DNA of 64,000 nucleotides from an uncultured Selenomonas sp. (GCA_902780535.1 CACZFT010000017.1:1-64000); one strand, 5' to 3'; numbered from the stretch's first letter, positions 45,005-53,540 are shown. Numbers and translations: made by a program. The notes: generated by a model not told the origin, from the letters alone.

Positions 45005-45322
45005 ATGTTTGCATGGGTAGAGGTGACGCGCGAGGAGCGCGGAAAGAAAGAGATCAGTTACAGCCTGGGTCATGACCTGGCACTCGACGGGAAGATCACG
45101 TACGACAGCCGCACGGGCAAGATCGAGCTCGTCAAGCTTTCGGACGGCGCGAGCCCGCAGGCAACGCGCGACTTCATGGACGCGCTGAAAGAGCGCCTCG
45201 CGAATGAGCCTTGGGGCTCGGGCCAGGCCATCTGCGTGTCGTACGAGCGCGCAGGCGAAGACAAGAGCCTGTTCCATCGCTGGCAGATGGACAAGCAGGG
45301 CTCGTTCATGCGCTTCGGCTGA
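45005..45322 (+). CDS. Small conserved-looking hypothetical protein
   Basis: 105 residues. Start ATG 45005 has AAGGAGG nine nt upstream, a strong ribosome-binding site, and a strong terminator follows, so it is a real monocistronic gene. Sequence: FAWVEVTREERGKKEISYSL, then GKITYDSRTGKIELVKLSDG, a helix (ATRDFMDALKERLANEPWG) and a C-terminal strand region (AICVSYERAGEDKSLFHRWQ). No signal peptide, cysteine pair or membrane span. Family not recognised; a small alpha/beta cytoplasmic protein. Confidence 0.75.
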   Translation: MFAWVEVTREERGKKEISYSLGHDLALDGKITYDSRTGKIELVKLSDGASPQATRDFMDALKERLANEPWGSGQAICVSYERAGEDKSLFHRWQMDKQGSFMRFG

Positions 45323-45336
45323 TCCGGAACATCGGC

Positions 45337-45373
45337 GAGAGGTGCCGCACTTCGGTGCGGCACCTCTCTTTTT
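45337..45373 (+). terminator. Strong intrinsic terminator
   Basis: Perfect 14-bp stem GAGAGGTGCCGCAC / GTGCGGCACCTCTC with a TTCG tetraloop and T-run. Confidence 0.95.
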
Positions 45374-45417
45374 CTTTGTCACAATAGCTTTCTTTTATAC
45401 CTCATGTTTATTAATAA

Positions 45418-45447
45418 TTGGAATTTATCTGAAAAATGCGATACAAT
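45418..45447 (+). promoter_or_regulatory. Promoter of NADH dehydrogenase gene
   Basis: TTGGAA, 18-nt spacer, TACAAT, in an AT-rich stretch about 50 nt before the start codon. Confidence 0.65.
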
Positions 45448-45499
45448 AACCATGTGAAGAAAAGAACGTAACGAAATGAGTTCTGAGGGGGACATTTCG

Positions 45500-46753
45500 A
45501 TGGAAAAGAAGAATGCAGAAATCGTCATTGTCGGTGCCGGCATCGGCGGCGTGCGTGCCGCGCAGGAGCTCGCGGGAAAGAAAGGCGTTCATGTGACGCT
45601 GATTGACCGCAACAACTATCAGCTGTTCCCGCCGCTTCTTTACCAGGTCTCGACGGCAACGCTCGCGACGGGCGAGATTGCATATCCCGTGCGCGACTTC
45701 TTCCGCCATGTGGACAATGTTGATTTCCGCCTCGGCGATGTCACGGGCTTTGATACGGAAAACAAGGTCGTACAGACAAATCATGGCGATGTCGCCTATG
45801 ACGAACTCGTCATCGCGACGGGCTCGACGACGAACTTCTTCGGCAACGCGAATGTCGCGAAGCATGCATTCCCGATGAAGACGATGCAGGAGGCGCTCGA
45901 CATCCGCAATCAGCTCATCAGCTGCCTCGAACTCGCGGATCAGGAGCAAGACCCCGCGCGCCGCAAGGAACTGCTGACGTTCGTCTGCGTTGGCGGCGGC
46001 CCGACGGGCGTCGAGGAAGCCGGTGCCATCTCGGAGCTCATCTACAAGTCGATGCGCAGCGGCTACCATCATCTCGATTTCTCGGAAGTGGACATCAAGC
46101 TGCTTGAAGGCACGCCGCGCCTGCTCGCGATGATGCCGGAGAAGCTCAGCGCGGAGACGGCTGACCTGCTGCGCAAGAAAAAGGTCGATGTGCGCCTCGA
46201 GACGATGGTCACGGACTACGACGGCCATACGCTGACGCTGAAGGGCGGCGAGACCATCCAGACGGCGACGGTCATCTGGGCGGCAGGCGTCAAGGCATCG
46301 CCGGTGACGGCGGCACTCGGCGCGGACTATGACCGCGGCGGCCGCATCATTGTGAACAAAGACCTTACGGTCAAAGGCCTGCCGCATGTCTACGCTATCG
46401 GCGACAGCGCGAGCTTCACGGAGCAGCCGGGCGCACGCCCGCTCGCAACGGTCGCGCCCGTCGCGATGAAGGAAGGCATCACCTGCGCACAGAACATCCT
46501 CGCACGCCTCGCGGGCCGCGACGCGGAAATCTTCCATTATAAGGACATGGGTGCGATGGCGACGATCGGCCGCAGCTCGGCCGTGCTCTCGGTCGGCAAA
46601 ATCCAGGCCAAGGGCTTCTTCGCCTGGTCGGCATGGCTCTGGGTGCATCTCATCCGCCTCGCCGGCACGTACGCCAACGTCTCGGTTGCGCTCAAATGGG
46701 TGCTGAACTACTTCAACAACGCCCGCCTCGGCCGCATCATCGTCGAGCACTGA
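45500..46753 (+). CDS. Type II NADH:quinone oxidoreductase (NDH-2)
   Basis: 417 residues. Single-subunit FAD enzyme passing electrons from NADH to quinone without proton pumping. FAD motif EIVIVGAGIGGVRAAQEL at the N-terminus, NYQLFPPLLYQVSTATLATG (quinone-site region), second dinucleotide motif FVCVGGGPTGVEEAGAISEL, and the FAD-binding HVYAIGDSASF. The C-terminal amphipathic segment (FFAWSAWLWVHLIRLAGTYA) is the typical membrane anchor. ATG 45500 follows GAGGGGGAC. Monocistronic between terminators. Confidence 0.95.
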   Translation: MEKKNAEIVIVGAGIGGVRAAQELAGKKGVHVTLIDRNNYQLFPPLLYQVSTATLATGEIAYPVRDFFRHVDNVDFRLGDVTGFDTENKVVQTNHGDVAYDELVIATGSTTNFFGNANVAKHAFPMKTMQEALDIRNQLISCLELADQEQDPARRKELLTFVCVGGGPTGVEEAGAISELIYKSMRSGYHHLDFSEVDIKLLEGTPRLLAMMPEKLSAETADLLRKKKVDVRLETMVTDYDGHTLTLKGGETIQTATVIWAAGVKASPVTAALGADYDRGGRIIVNKDLTVKGLPHVYAIGDSASFTEQPGARPLATVAPVAMKEGITCAQNILARLAGRDAEIFHYKDMGAMATIGRSSAVLSVGKIQAKGFFAWSAWLWVHLIRLAGTYANVSVALKWVLNYFNNARLGRIIVEH

Positions 46754-46775
46754 ACAAGATCATTTTGCCCTCCCC

Positions 46776-46817
46776 ACACGGGGCTGCTCTCACACACAGG
46801 CAGCTCCGTGTTTTTTT
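46776..46817 (+). terminator. Intrinsic terminator after NDH-2 gene
   Basis: ACACGGGGCTG / CAGCTCCGTGT stem with a long loop and seven T. Confidence 0.85.
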
Positions 46818-46828
46818 GCCTTTGAGAG

Positions 46829-46882
46829 ATAACACATTTTTTACATGCACGTAACAGGCAGGCGCCCACCTTGTGCTAAGGT
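46829..46882 (+). promoter_or_regulatory. PHO-box-like promoter of metallophosphoesterase gene
   Basis: Three boxes ATAACA, TTTACA and GTAACA start at 46829, 46840 and 46851, exactly 11 nt apart. Seventeen nt later comes an extended -10, TGC-TAAGGT (46874-46882). The spacing is the same as at 52326-52379. Direct repeats one helical turn apart overlapping the -35 position are the pattern of PhoB/PhoP-type activators. Confidence 0.65.
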
Positions 46883-46934
46883 GAATATAAATGATGTTCA
46901 TCTCGTAGGAATCGGACAGGAGGGCTTCTATATC

Positions 46935-48482
46935 ATGCAGTTTTGCAAGAATAAGAAACGTTTGACCGCGTACATCCTCGCAGCACTTTGTGCCGCTTCG
47001 ACGGCGTATGCCGCGACAGAGCATTGGAGCGATGCGTCGCTGACGCCGGATGCCGTCGTGGCGACGCAGGCCGGTGACGAGAATTGGAGCCAGTGGAAGA
47101 CGAGCTGGGAAACCATCAAGACGGATTATGAGCAGGTCTCGATGGCACCGGGCAAGAATGCGTCGCAGATGAATTTCGCCTGGTACTCGAAAGAGCAGCC
47201 GACGCATGCCGAAGTCCGCATTTCGGAAAATGCGGACATGACGGGTGCCGCGGACTGGAAGGGCACATCGAAGGAAGGCAGCGTCGTGGACGGCGTGCAG
47301 TTCTTCACGAACAAGGTCACGGTCCGCAGCCTGAAGCCGGAGACGACGTACTATTATCAGGTGAAGGTTGATGGCGCTTGGAAGGATGTGCAGTCTTTCA
47401 AGACAGGCAATCCGGACGACTTCTCGTTCATGTATGTCGGCGACCCGCAGATTGGCGCATCGAAGGGGCAGACGTCTTCCGAAGGCAACAAGCAGGACGG
47501 CGAGCTCGCAGCTCGCAACGATGCCTACAACTGGAACAAGACGCTGAACAGTGCGCTCGCGCAGCATCCGGAAATCAATTTCCTCGTTTCCCCGGGCGAC
47601 CAGATCAACGAGCCGGCCGAAGACCAGTCGGCGGGCAAGATTCAGTTGCAGGAGATGCAGTATGCAGGCTATCTGTCGGCCAAAGCGCTCAGGAGCCTGC
47701 CGGAAGCGACGAGCATCGGCAACCATGACAGCATGACGGCGGGCTACCAGAACCATTTCAACGTGCCGAATCCGTTCACGGAGGAAGCGACGCCGACGAC
47801 GGCCGGCCACGGCTATTTTTACACGTATGGCAACGCGCTCTTCATCATGATCAATGCGAACAACTACAATGCGGCCGACCATGAGGCGCTGATCAAGAAA
47901 GCCATCAAGGCGCATCCGGACACGAAGTGGCGCATCGTCGTCATGCATCAGGACATCTACGGCAGCGGCAAGGATCACTCCGATTCTGACGGCATCCTGC
48001 TCCGCACGCAGCTCACGCCGATTTATGACGCGAACAAGATCGACGTTGTCCTGCAGGGCCATGACCACACGTATGCGCGCACGTACCAGCTTTCTGGCGA
48101 TGGCAAGCAGCATGCAGATTTCGCCGAGTACAAGGTCGCGGGCCAGCAGGGCCAGCATCACAACCTCATCGATGCGGCGATGAAAGACAATGACAAGAAG
48201 TCCATCTATGAAAGCCAGAATCTCTGCTACACGATTGCCGACATGAAGCAGGGCACGCTCCGCAACCCGAAAGGCGTGTTCTACATGTCGTCGAACTCTG
48301 CGACGGGTTCGAAGTTCTACGAGCTCATCCCGCAGCAGCAGGACTACATCGCGGCGCGCAATCAGGACTGGCGCCCGACGTACTCCGTCATCCACATCAC
48401 GAAAAACTCCTTCACGATTGATACGTACGATGTGGAAACCGGCAAGCCGATTGATGAATCGTACAGCATTGTCAAAGACTGA
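46935..48482 (+). CDS. Secreted metallophosphoesterase (purple acid phosphatase-like)
   Basis: 515 residues. Signal peptide 1-26 (KKRLTAYILAALCAASTAYA). An N-terminal fibronectin-like domain (EVRISENADM; VTVRSLKPETTYYYQVKVDG) precedes the calcineurin-type core with all metal motifs: YVGDPQIGA, SPGDQINEP, SIGNHDS, VMHQDIY and LQGHDHTYAR. It should release phosphate from organic phosphoesters in the periplasm or outside. ATG 46935 has AGGAGGG ten nt upstream. The PHO-box-like promoter suggests induction by phosphate shortage. Confidence 0.92.
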   Translation: MQFCKNKKRLTAYILAALCAASTAYAATEHWSDASLTPDAVVATQAGDENWSQWKTSWETIKTDYEQVSMAPGKNASQMNFAWYSKEQPTHAEVRISENADMTGAADWKGTSKEGSVVDGVQFFTNKVTVRSLKPETTYYYQVKVDGAWKDVQSFKTGNPDDFSFMYVGDPQIGASKGQTSSEGNKQDGELAARNDAYNWNKTLNSALAQHPEINFLVSPGDQINEPAEDQSAGKIQLQEMQYAGYLSAKALRSLPEATSIGNHDSMTAGYQNHFNVPNPFTEEATPTTAGHGYFYTYGNALFIMINANNYNAADHEALIKKAIKAHPDTKWRIVVMHQDIYGSGKDHSDSDGILLRTQLTPIYDANKIDVVLQGHDHTYARTYQLSGDGKQHADFAEYKVAGQQGQHHNLIDAAMKDNDKKSIYESQNLCYTIADMKQGTLRNPKGVFYMSSNSATGSKFYELIPQQQDYIAARNQDWRPTYSVIHITKNSFTIDTYDVETGKPIDESYSIVKD

Positions 48483-48515
48483 CACGAGGGCTGACGATAT
48501 CATTGGATCAACAGG

Positions 48516-48550
48516 CTGCCTCCCTTCTTTTCGAGGGGAGGCAGTTTTTT
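48516..48550 (+). terminator. Intrinsic terminator after metallophosphoesterase gene
   Basis: CTGCCTCCC / GGGAGGCAG stem and six T. Confidence 0.85.
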
Positions 48551-48568
48551 GCGAGGAGCGTTTTCTAG

Positions 48569-49621
48569 ATGAAACATCCATTTTTCAAACGTCTGCTTTT
48601 TGTCTTTGCGATGCTGGCTCTCGTGGCGTTCTGTGTCCAGCTCAATGACGTCGCAAAGCCGCAGCTCGTCAATACGCAGGGGCGCACGTTCGAGCGGGCG
48701 ACGGTCACGGAAATCGTGCGCGACAACTTGCAGGAGAATGGCAGCCGCATCGGCGACCAGATTGTACAGCTCCGGCTCGAGGACGGCACGACAGTCGAGG
48801 CGAACTGTCCGAATGGCCTTCTTTTCGGTACGGTCTGCGAGCCCGGCATGCAGGTCATCGTCATGGCGAGCCGCGCGGGCGAGCTCACGTCCTGCACGGT
48901 CTACAGCTATGACCGCTCGAAAGCCGTCTTCGGCTTCATCCTGTTCTTCTGCCTCCTGCTGGCCGTCGTCGGCGGGCGGAAGGGCTTTCCACTGCTGCTG
49001 CACGGCGTTGCGCCGATTGTTGCTGCTGTCGTGACGGCCTGCCTCGTGCTTTCGATGACGGTCTGGCTCATCTGCGGCACGACGCGGAAAGCGCTGGCCG
49101 CAGGGCTCGCCTCGCTCGGCGGCGTCGTGGCGGCCGGGCTGTCGGCCGAGCTCTTCGGGCAGGCTGCGCATCTCTCGGGCTACAATGTCACGAACATCGA
49201 ATCACTGCTCTTTGTCGCGCAGAACACGAAGATTGATGTCGGCGGGCTGCTGTTCGCGGGCATCCTCTTTGCGAGTCTCGGCGCGGTGCTCGACATCGCG
49301 ATGGATGTTTCGGCGGCCGTGACAGAGCTCCATGCGGCCAATCCACAGAAAGACCGGAAGGCGCTTTTCATGAGCGGCATGCATGTCGGGCAGGATGTCA
49401 TGGGCACGATGGCCGCAACGCTGATTCTCGCGGTCTTCGGCGGCTCGCTCGGCGCGTGGGTCATCGACTACGTCTACGACCTGCCGCTCCTTCAGCTTTT
49501 GAATTCCAACGGCCTCGACATCGTGCTCATGCAGGGCCTTTCGGGCGGCATCGGCGTCATCCTGACCGTCCCGTTCGCGGCATCTGCCTCGTCGTGGCTG
49601 CTGCTGCGGAAAGGCGCGTAA
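48569..49621 (+). CDS. YibE/F-like multi-pass membrane protein
   Basis: 350 residues. N-terminal TM helix, then a short extracytoplasmic OB-like domain (FERATVTEIVRDNLQENGSR; QIVQLRLEDGTTVEANCPNG), then six or more TM helices with the family stretch GGLLFAGILFASLGAVLDIA and MDVSAAVTELHAANPQKDRK, MHVGQDVMGTMAATLILAVF. YibE/F proteins are widespread in Firmicutes; their transport or signalling function is not established. The two-component genes follow 60 nt later and may be co-transcribed. Confidence 0.9.
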   Translation: MKHPFFKRLLFVFAMLALVAFCVQLNDVAKPQLVNTQGRTFERATVTEIVRDNLQENGSRIGDQIVQLRLEDGTTVEANCPNGLLFGTVCEPGMQVIVMASRAGELTSCTVYSYDRSKAVFGFILFFCLLLAVVGGRKGFPLLLHGVAPIVAAVVTACLVLSMTVWLICGTTRKALAAGLASLGGVVAAGLSAELFGQAAHLSGYNVTNIESLLFVAQNTKIDVGGLLFAGILFASLGAVLDIAMDVSAAVTELHAANPQKDRKALFMSGMHVGQDVMGTMAATLILAVFGGSLGAWVIDYVYDLPLLQLLNSNGLDIVLMQGLSGGIGVILTVPFAASASSWLLLRKGA

Positions 49622-49681
49622 GAAGCCCGTTCGCAGAGCCGTTTATCCAATCGTTATCCTTTCGCGGTAGGATGGAGGAAA

Positions 49682-51253
49682 ATGAGGAGAGGAGAGGTGC
49701 GGATGCATCTTCATCACTTTCGGAATGTGCCGCTCGGCAAGCGGCTCATTGCGATGGCATTCGTGCTGACGTTTCTGCCGATGCTCGTGCTCACGACGCT
49801 CGGCGGGCTGATTTTTGCGAGTATCAATTATCTGGGTTCTGGCTGGGAAAGCTGGGCCATGCAGCTCTGGCCGAAGACATCGCCGATTGCCGTCCATTTC
49901 GCGCTCGGGCGCATCCGCGATGTCGCCGACCGGCCTGTGTTTAACTTTCACGAAATGCAGGAACAGTGCTGGCTGCTCGAAGGGAGCGGCATCTCCGTGT
50001 TCGTGCGGCAGGACGGTCAGGACATCTATTGCTCGGACGGTGCCGAGCCTGCCGTCATCGAGGCGGCGACACTCGGCAAGACGGGCGCGGGTCATTCTGC
50101 GCTCGTCTGGGATGACAGCGGCTTTGCCTATACGTATCGCACGAACCGGATGGAAGGAAGCAGCGTCGAAGTCTATGCGGCAGGCGATGTGCCCATCAAG
50201 CAGTCGCCGCTGACAGAAGCGCAGCGCGAAGTCCAGCGCCAGGGGCGCTTCCTGCTCTATGCCATCTTTGGCGCGGGCCTGCTCGCGGCGCTGCTGCTCG
50301 GCGTGGCATTTGCGCGCATCCTGACGCATCAGGTCTTGCGGCCGCTCGCTGCCATGCGGCGGAGCGCGGCGGCCATCGAGCATGGCAACTACGATGTGCC
50401 AGCCGTTCCAGAGGGCACGCAGGCGCAGGACGATGAAATCGGCGAGACGTGCCGGAGCTTTGACGACATGCGGCGCGGCCTGCGGGCGGCGCGCGAGGAA
50501 CGCGAGCGCTACGAGCGCAACCGCAAGGAGCTGCTCGCGGGCATCTCGCACGACCTGCGCACGCCGCTCACGGCACTGCGTGGCTATGCGAGCGGCATCC
50601 TTGACGGCATCGCGCGGACGGAGGAAAAGCGCACGCACTATGTGACGCAGATTTATCGGTCGTCCGAAATCCTGCAGCATCTCGTGGAAAATCTCTTTCT
50701 GTTCTCGAAGCTCGATCTCGGCCGCGTAGAATTCGATCAGGCGACCGTCGACCTGCGCGCGTATTTCGCAGATTTTATTGCCGAGCGCGCACCGTGGTAT
50801 GCGGATCAGGGACTCGCGCTGCATCTGGAGCCATCCGATGACACGGAGCCGCTGCTCGTCCGCCTCGATCCGCAGGAGTTCCAGCGCGTCGTGGAGAATA
50901 TCTTGGGCAACAGCCGCAAGTATGGCGGCGAGCAGCCGTCCGTCGATATTTCCATCGGAGAAACCGAGGAAACAGAGGGCGCGGGCGGCAGGACGGCCGT
51001 CGTGCGCTTTGCCGACCACGGCCCCGGCGTGCCGGAAGCGGAGCTCGGCAAACTCTTCGAGAGCTTTTACCGCACGGACAAGGCGCGCAGCCAGACGGCG
51101 AAGGGAAGCGGCCTCGGCCTCGCCATCGCGCGCGGCATCGTCGAAGGCATGGGCGGCAGGATTCACGCTGAGATGACGGCGGGCGGCGGCCTGACAGTCG
51201 TCCTGTCGTTCCCCGTTTTGCAGGCAGAAGAAGGAAAGGAAGATGTCGAATGA
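49682..51253 (+). CDS. Membrane sensor histidine kinase
   Basis: 523 residues. TM1 at about 20-45 and TM2 at about 197-218 enclose a ~150-residue extracytoplasmic sensor of unknown ligand. HAMP (THQVLRPLAAMRRSAAAIEH) follows, then the dimerisation/phosphoacceptor motif AGISHDLRTPLTALRGY with the phosphorylated His, and a HATPase domain with N-box NILGNSRKY, G1 DHGPGVPE and G2 GSGLGLAI. The start is ambiguous: ATG 49682 (GGAGG 3 nt away) or ATG 49703 (MHLHHFRN, GAGAGG 4 nt away). It overlaps the response regulator by 4 nt. Confidence 0.95.
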   Translation: MRRGEVRMHLHHFRNVPLGKRLIAMAFVLTFLPMLVLTTLGGLIFASINYLGSGWESWAMQLWPKTSPIAVHFALGRIRDVADRPVFNFHEMQEQCWLLEGSGISVFVRQDGQDIYCSDGAEPAVIEAATLGKTGAGHSALVWDDSGFAYTYRTNRMEGSSVEVYAAGDVPIKQSPLTEAQREVQRQGRFLLYAIFGAGLLAALLLGVAFARILTHQVLRPLAAMRRSAAAIEHGNYDVPAVPEGTQAQDDEIGETCRSFDDMRRGLRAAREERERYERNRKELLAGISHDLRTPLTALRGYASGILDGIARTEEKRTHYVTQIYRSSEILQHLVENLFLFSKLDLGRVEFDQATVDLRAYFADFIAERAPWYADQGLALHLEPSDDTEPLLVRLDPQEFQRVVENILGNSRKYGGEQPSVDISIGETEETEGAGGRTAVVRFADHGPGVPEAELGKLFESFYRTDKARSQTAKGSGLGLAIARGIVEGMGGRIHAEMTAGGGLTVVLSFPVLQAEEGKEDVE

Positions 51254-51939
51254 AGCGAATCCTGATCGTCGAAGACGACAGCGCCATCCGCGAGCTCGAA
51301 CAGGACTATCTTGAGGCGGCGGATTTTTCCGTCGATACGGCGGGCGAAGGGCGTAAGGGGCGTCAGATGGCGCTCGAGGGCGACTACGACCTCATCGTGC
51401 TCGACATCATGCTGCCATTCGTCGATGGCTTTACGATCTGCCAGGCCGTGCGCGCACAGAAAGAAATCCCCATCCTCTTCGTCACGGCGAAACAGGAGGA
51501 TGGGGACAAGATCCGGGGACTCGGCTATGGTGCGGATGACTACATCGTCAAGCCATTCAGCCCGACGGAATTCGTTGCGCGGGTCAAGGCGCATCTCGCG
51601 CGCTACGAGCGCCTGACGGGCGAAAAGGAAAAGCAGCATCGCTCGCTTGTCTTCGGCCTGCTTGAAATTTTGCCCGAGGAGCACCGCGTCTTCCGCGGCG
51701 GCGAGGAGATTTTGCTGACGCATCGCGAGTTCGAGCTTCTGCTGTTTCTCGCGGAGAACGCGGGCCTCGTCTTTTCGATGGACGCGATTTTCGAAAAAGT
51801 CTGGGGCCTCGACGCCATCGGCGACACGGCCACCGTCCGCGTCCACATCAACCGCTTGCGCGAGAAGATCGAGCCGCATCCGCAGAAGCCCATCTATATC
51901 GAGACGGTCTGGGGCGCGGGATACCGGTTCAAAGGGTGA
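51250..51939 (+). CDS. OmpR/PhoB-family response regulator
   Basis: 229 residues. Receiver domain with acidic pocket EDDS, phosphoacceptor Asp in LIVLDIMLPFVDGF, conserved Thr (FVTAKQ) and Lys (YIVKPFSP). The winged-helix DNA-binding domain (LTHREFELLLFLAENAGLVF; TVRVHINRLREKIEPHP; TVWGAGYRF) follows. This family binds direct repeats about 11 nt apart. Its gene lies between two genes with such repeats, so it is a candidate for their regulator, but a PhoP elsewhere is equally possible. Confidence 0.95.
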   Translation: MKRILIVEDDSAIRELEQDYLEAADFSVDTAGEGRKGRQMALEGDYDLIVLDIMLPFVDGFTICQAVRAQKEIPILFVTAKQEDGDKIRGLGYGADDYIVKPFSPTEFVARVKAHLARYERLTGEKEKQHRSLVFGLLEILPEEHRVFRGGEEILLTHREFELLLFLAENAGLVFSMDAIFEKVWGLDAIGDTATVRVHINRLREKIEPHPQKPIYIETVWGAGYRFKG

Positions 51940-51964
51940 AGGAACAGAATTTCATAACAGCAGT

Positions 51965-52273
51965 TCAGCGCTCGGCGCGCGTGGCATCGTCATGCAGCTG
52001 GGCGCATTTTTCTACGATGAGGCGCACGACCCACGAGGCCGGACGCGAGGGACGGGCGTAATACCATTGTTCGACCGTGCGCGCCGGGGCGCCGAGCAGT
52101 TTTTCGAGCTCGCGCGGGCCGATGCCCCAGAGGTCGCGCATGACTTTCATGGGCTCGTCGGCGCAGGCGATGCGGTCGAGTTCGGCAGCTTTCTTGAGCT
52201 CGGCGATGTCGACGTCGAACCCGGTCTTCTTCTGGAACCAGTTCGGGATGTCTTCGCGTGTGACTTTCGGCAT
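51965..52273 (-). CDS. Small HTH-domain protein
   Basis: 102 residues on the minus strand, converging with the response regulator. N-terminal helix region (VTREDIPNWFQKKTGFDVDI) and C-terminal helix-turn-helix-like segment (LEKLLGAPARTVEQWYYARP) followed by SRPASWVVRLIVEKCAQL. It resembles short XRE-like or antitoxin-like regulators, with no adjacent toxin. Start ATG 52273 has AAGGAGGGCGTC upstream. Its promoter overlaps the PHO-box-like repeats of the divergent gene. Confidence 0.75.
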   Translation of the reverse strand: MPKVTREDIPNWFQKKTGFDVDIAELKKAAELDRIACADEPMKVMRDLWGIGPRELEKLLGAPARTVEQWYYARPSRPASWVVRLIVEKCAQLHDDATRAER

Positions 52274-52304
52274 GAGACGCCCTCCTTTGAAAATGGTTGC
52301 CTTT

Positions 52305-52332
52305 ATTCTATCACAGTTCTATGGATTTACAA
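52305..52332 (-). promoter_or_regulatory. Promoter of small HTH gene
   Basis: On the minus strand TTGTAA, 16-nt spacer, TAGAAT. The -35 hexamer overlaps the first PHO-like repeat at 52326-52331, so a factor bound there would interfere with this promoter. Confidence 0.5.
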
Positions 52333-52379
52333 CTTCTTTACGTTTTGGTAACACGACAGCCGCTCTCCCTTGCTAACAT
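52326..52379 (+). promoter_or_regulatory. PHO-box-like promoter of HD-domain gene
   Basis: Boxes TTTACA, TTTACG and GTAACA start at 52326, 52337 and 52348 (11-nt steps), then 17 nt, then extended -10 TGC-TAACAT (52371-52379). Same length and spacing as at 46829-46882. Confidence 0.65.
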
Positions 52380-52430
52380 AAAAAAGTAGACGTGTTTTTG
52401 CATCCGTTTCATGCGACAGGGGGCATTTTT

Positions 52431-53540
52431 ATGGCACAGGGTTCTTTGAGCCGTCGTTCGTTTCTCAAGCTTTCGGCGGGCGCACTGGCTGGCATGGCGT
52501 TGTGGAAGTTCGACCATCCGGTCCATGCGTCTGCGGCGGAAGTCTCGCAGGTTTCTGTTTCGGAGCTGCCGCTCCGGGCGGAGGAGGCAGCGCAGAAGTC
52601 AGCGCTGATTGCGGAGAATTGGGAACGCTTGGAAGATGACGTGGCGAGTTTGCATGACGGCGCTTTGCAGAGGAAAGTGCAGGGGGTCTTCGACAATCCG
52701 GCACCGACATTTCTCAGGCAGTATGGCGCGGGCGATGCGGCGCGGGTCTATGAAGAGCTGCAGGCGAAAGGCCTCGTCGACCCTGCGAAGACGGATGCGG
52801 CACATCTTCTGCCGCCCATCGAGGATGCGGGCAAGACGCCGCAGCCGTTCCGTACGGCGCCGGGCAGCGGCTATGGCAGCCATCATCCATATCCGGGCGG
52901 CCTCGTGACGCATACGGCGGCGAATGTAGAAATCCTGAAGGGCATTGATCAGGCGTATCAGACGGTCTTCGGCTATGACTGCGACTATGACGTGGCCGTG
53001 GCGGCCGAGCTCCTGCACGACCTCGCGAAGCCGTATGTCTTCCAGTGGCAGGAGGATGGCAGCTCGCTCAAGGAATACACGATTGCGGGCACGGGCGCGC
53101 ATCATATCTTCAGCATCGCCGAATCCATCCAGCGCGGCCTGCCGAAAGAGGTCGTCATCGCGCAGGCCTGTGCGCACAATCATCCGGGCTCTGCCAGCGA
53201 TGCGAAACAGGTCGAGGACTGGCTGGCGGCTGCGAGTATTCTTGCAGGCAAAGACCCGGTCGCGCTCGGCCTGCTGACGCAGGACGGCAAGCTTACGGAA
53301 CCCGTCGGCGAGGAAGGCTTCCTCGTCCATCTCGGCGACCATGACTGGGTGCTCAGCGGTTTCGCGGCGAAGAAATGCGTGGACTATCTCAAGGACTATG
53401 CGACGCAGAAGCTCGGCGTGGCGACAAGCGACACGAAACGCATCAACGCCGTGCGCAACTACGCAGGCAGCCAGCTCAGCTACATGCGCCTCTATCAGGC
53501 GCTCACGCAGGGGACGCGGCAGGCGGATGCGCTGATGTAA
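52431..53540 (+). CDS. Tat-exported HD-domain metal-dependent hydrolase
   Basis: 369 residues. N-terminal twin-arginine signal SRRSFLKLSAGALAGMALW implies folding in the cytoplasm before export, as for metal enzymes. HD-domain motifs: HHPYPGGLVTHTAANVEIL with the first His, AAELLHDLAKPYVFQW (HD), AHHIFSIAESIQRG and AQACAHNHPGSASD. HD proteins are usually phosphohydrolases of nucleotides or similar; periplasmic members are less common. The substrate is unknown. ATG 52431 follows ACAGGGGGC. The upstream PHO-box-like promoter supports a role in phosphate scavenging. Confidence 0.88.
   Translation: MAQGSLSRRSFLKLSAGALAGMALWKFDHPVHASAAEVSQVSVSELPLRAEEAAQKSALIAENWERLEDDVASLHDGALQRKVQGVFDNPAPTFLRQYGAGDAARVYEELQAKGLVDPAKTDAAHLLPPIEDAGKTPQPFRTAPGSGYGSHHPYPGGLVTHTAANVEILKGIDQAYQTVFGYDCDYDVAVAAELLHDLAKPYVFQWQEDGSSLKEYTIAGTGAHHIFSIAESIQRGLPKEVVIAQACAHNHPGSASDAKQVEDWLAAASILAGKDPVALGLLTQDGKLTEPVGEEGFLVHLGDHDWVLSGFAAKKCVDYLKDYATQKLGVATSDTKRINAVRNYAGSQLSYMRLYQALTQGTRQADALM

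Noticed and set aside
51965-52273. Toxin-antitoxin module with the small HTH protein
   Set aside because: No toxin-sized ORF is adjacent; neighbours are a response regulator and an exported hydrolase.
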